A program made the translations under genes and the position numbers. This document shows, in pieces, positions 44,113 to 44,326 of a DNA stretch of 44,326 bases. The DNA is from Mycobacterium sp. (GTDB lineage Bacteria; Actinomycetota; Actinomycetes; Mycobacteriales; Mycobacteriaceae): positions 1-44,326 of the forward strand of contig JAOPVI010000095.1 of assembly GCA_025966225.1 (NCBI GenBank), written 5' to 3'. The notes beneath the pieces were generated by a model. That model ran no database searches. It worked only from the letters and a program-made list of their open reading frames with translations, and was not told the DNA's origin. Positions within the stretch are counted from its first letter, which is position 1. Every line of letters starts with the position of its first letter.

Positions 44113-44127
44113 TGACTCACTGAGTCA
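44113..44127. other. 15-bp palindrome beside tRNA-Leu
   Basis: TGACTCA-C-TGAGTCA is a perfect 7-bp inverted repeat around one base, just past the 3' end of the tRNA-Leu gene (on its downstream side) and 83 bp after the nitrate reductase stop. As RNA from the tRNA strand it could fold with a 3-base loop, but no T run follows on that strand. It may be a protein site or a processing/termination structure. Confidence 0.35.
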
Positions 44128-44132
44128 AAAGT

Positions 44133-44217
44133 GTCCGAGGGGGGACTTGAACCCCCACGCCCGTTAATAGGGCACTAGCACCTCAAGCTAGCGCGTCTGC
44201 CATTCCGCCACTCGGAC
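44133..44217 (-). tRNA. tRNA-Leu (anticodon GAG)
   Basis: 85 bases read on the minus strand from GTCCGAG at 44217 to CTCGGAC at 44133. The acceptor stem pairs perfectly over 7 bp. The anticodon stem CTAGC/GCTAG encloses loop TTGAGGT with anticodon GAG at 44184-44182. A long variable arm (GCCCGTTAATAGGGC on the plus strand) marks a class II leucine tRNA, and GGTTCAAGTCC is the T loop. CCA is not encoded. Confidence 0.97.
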
Positions 44218-44301
44218 CTGTTCGAAGGCAGCTTAGGTTATCGGATCGCCCCACCAGTACCCAAACCCGCCGCCCCGTCGGGTGGTGTATTAAGTGTGAT
44301 T

Positions 44302-44326
44302 GTGACCAGACCAGTCGACGAAGTGG
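44302..44326 (+). CDS. Possible start of a gene running off the window
   Basis: GTG 44302 opens V-T-R-P-V-D-E-V before the window ends. A GTG at 44295 in another frame is equally possible. Eight codons are too few to recognise a family or to be sure it is a gene; the position after a 75-bp gap from the tRNA makes a new plus-strand gene reasonable. Confidence 0.2.

Noticed and set aside
44133..44217. tRNA-Leu as the boundary of an integrated island
   Set aside because: No integrase, no repeated tRNA 3' end and no change in gene type are visible next to it in this window.

Overview
This window looks like a chromosomal segment of a fast-growing mycobacterium (Mycolicibacterium type). The evidence is high GC content with GC-rich third codon positions, frequent GTG/TTG starts, a pole-growth gene set (wag31/DivIVA, sepF, yggT) and a mycobacterial-type dcw (division and cell wall) gene order. 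A transporter plus a nitrate reductase/flavoprotein fusion gene of the kind I associate with M. smegmatis lies downstream. Species cannot be fixed from the sequence alone.

Layout. (1) 1-1413: the 5' end of an LppM-like lipoprotein gene and a GNAT acetyltransferase on the minus strand, then a DUF3040 membrane protein on the plus strand. (2) 1414-1773: the mraZ control region, with 10-bp-spaced GTGGG boxes expected for MraZ. (3) 1774-17067: the dcw cluster mraZ-rsmH-ftsL-pbpB-murE-murF-mraY-(murD missing)-ftsW-murG-murC-ftsQ-ftsZ, mostly joined by 1-4 base stop/start overlaps. (4) 17111-21017: pgeF, yggS, sepF, yggT, wag31 and a small acidic membrane protein. (5) 21046-33077: a mixed accessory stretch with a phosphoribosyltransferase and alpha/beta hydrolase pair, a TIGR01777 epimerase, a glutamine amidotransferase-like protein, a beta-lactamase-fold lipoprotein lacking its catalytic motifs, a phospholipase D-like protein, a 1100-residue cyclase/NB-ATPase/LuxR regulator, and a CitA/DcuS-type two-component system. 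(6) 33169-37597: a TctCBA tricarboxylate transporter operon divergent from that two-component system, followed by a universal stress protein and a DUF1206 membrane protein. (7) 37604-44030: a nitrate assimilation locus in which nirBD has collapsed to a deletion remnant while a NarK-type transporter and a nitrate reductase/flavoprotein reductase fusion remain intact. (8) 44133-44217: tRNA-Leu(GAG) on the minus strand.

How it works together. The dcw genes make the cytoplasmic peptidoglycan precursor (MurE, MurF, MurC), its lipid forms (MraY, MurG), septal polymerase and crosslinker (FtsW, PbpB) and the divisome core (FtsZ, FtsQ, FtsL, SepF). Wag31 directs polar growth. The histidine kinase and response regulator probably sense a carboxylate and control tctCBA. 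The nitrate locus would import nitrate and reduce it to nitrite, but its own nitrite reductase is destroyed.

Most notable: murD is absent from its usual place between mraY and ftsW, where a 167-bp stretch holds a dispersed repeat, a hairpin, an AT-rich patch with an 11-bp direct repeat, and a 46-codon open frame coupled to ftsW. Members of short GAGCGC-containing repeat families sit there, in frame inside murE, as 2.7 tandem 39-bp units at the start of murG, and as two 30-bp units between tctA and the stress-protein gene.
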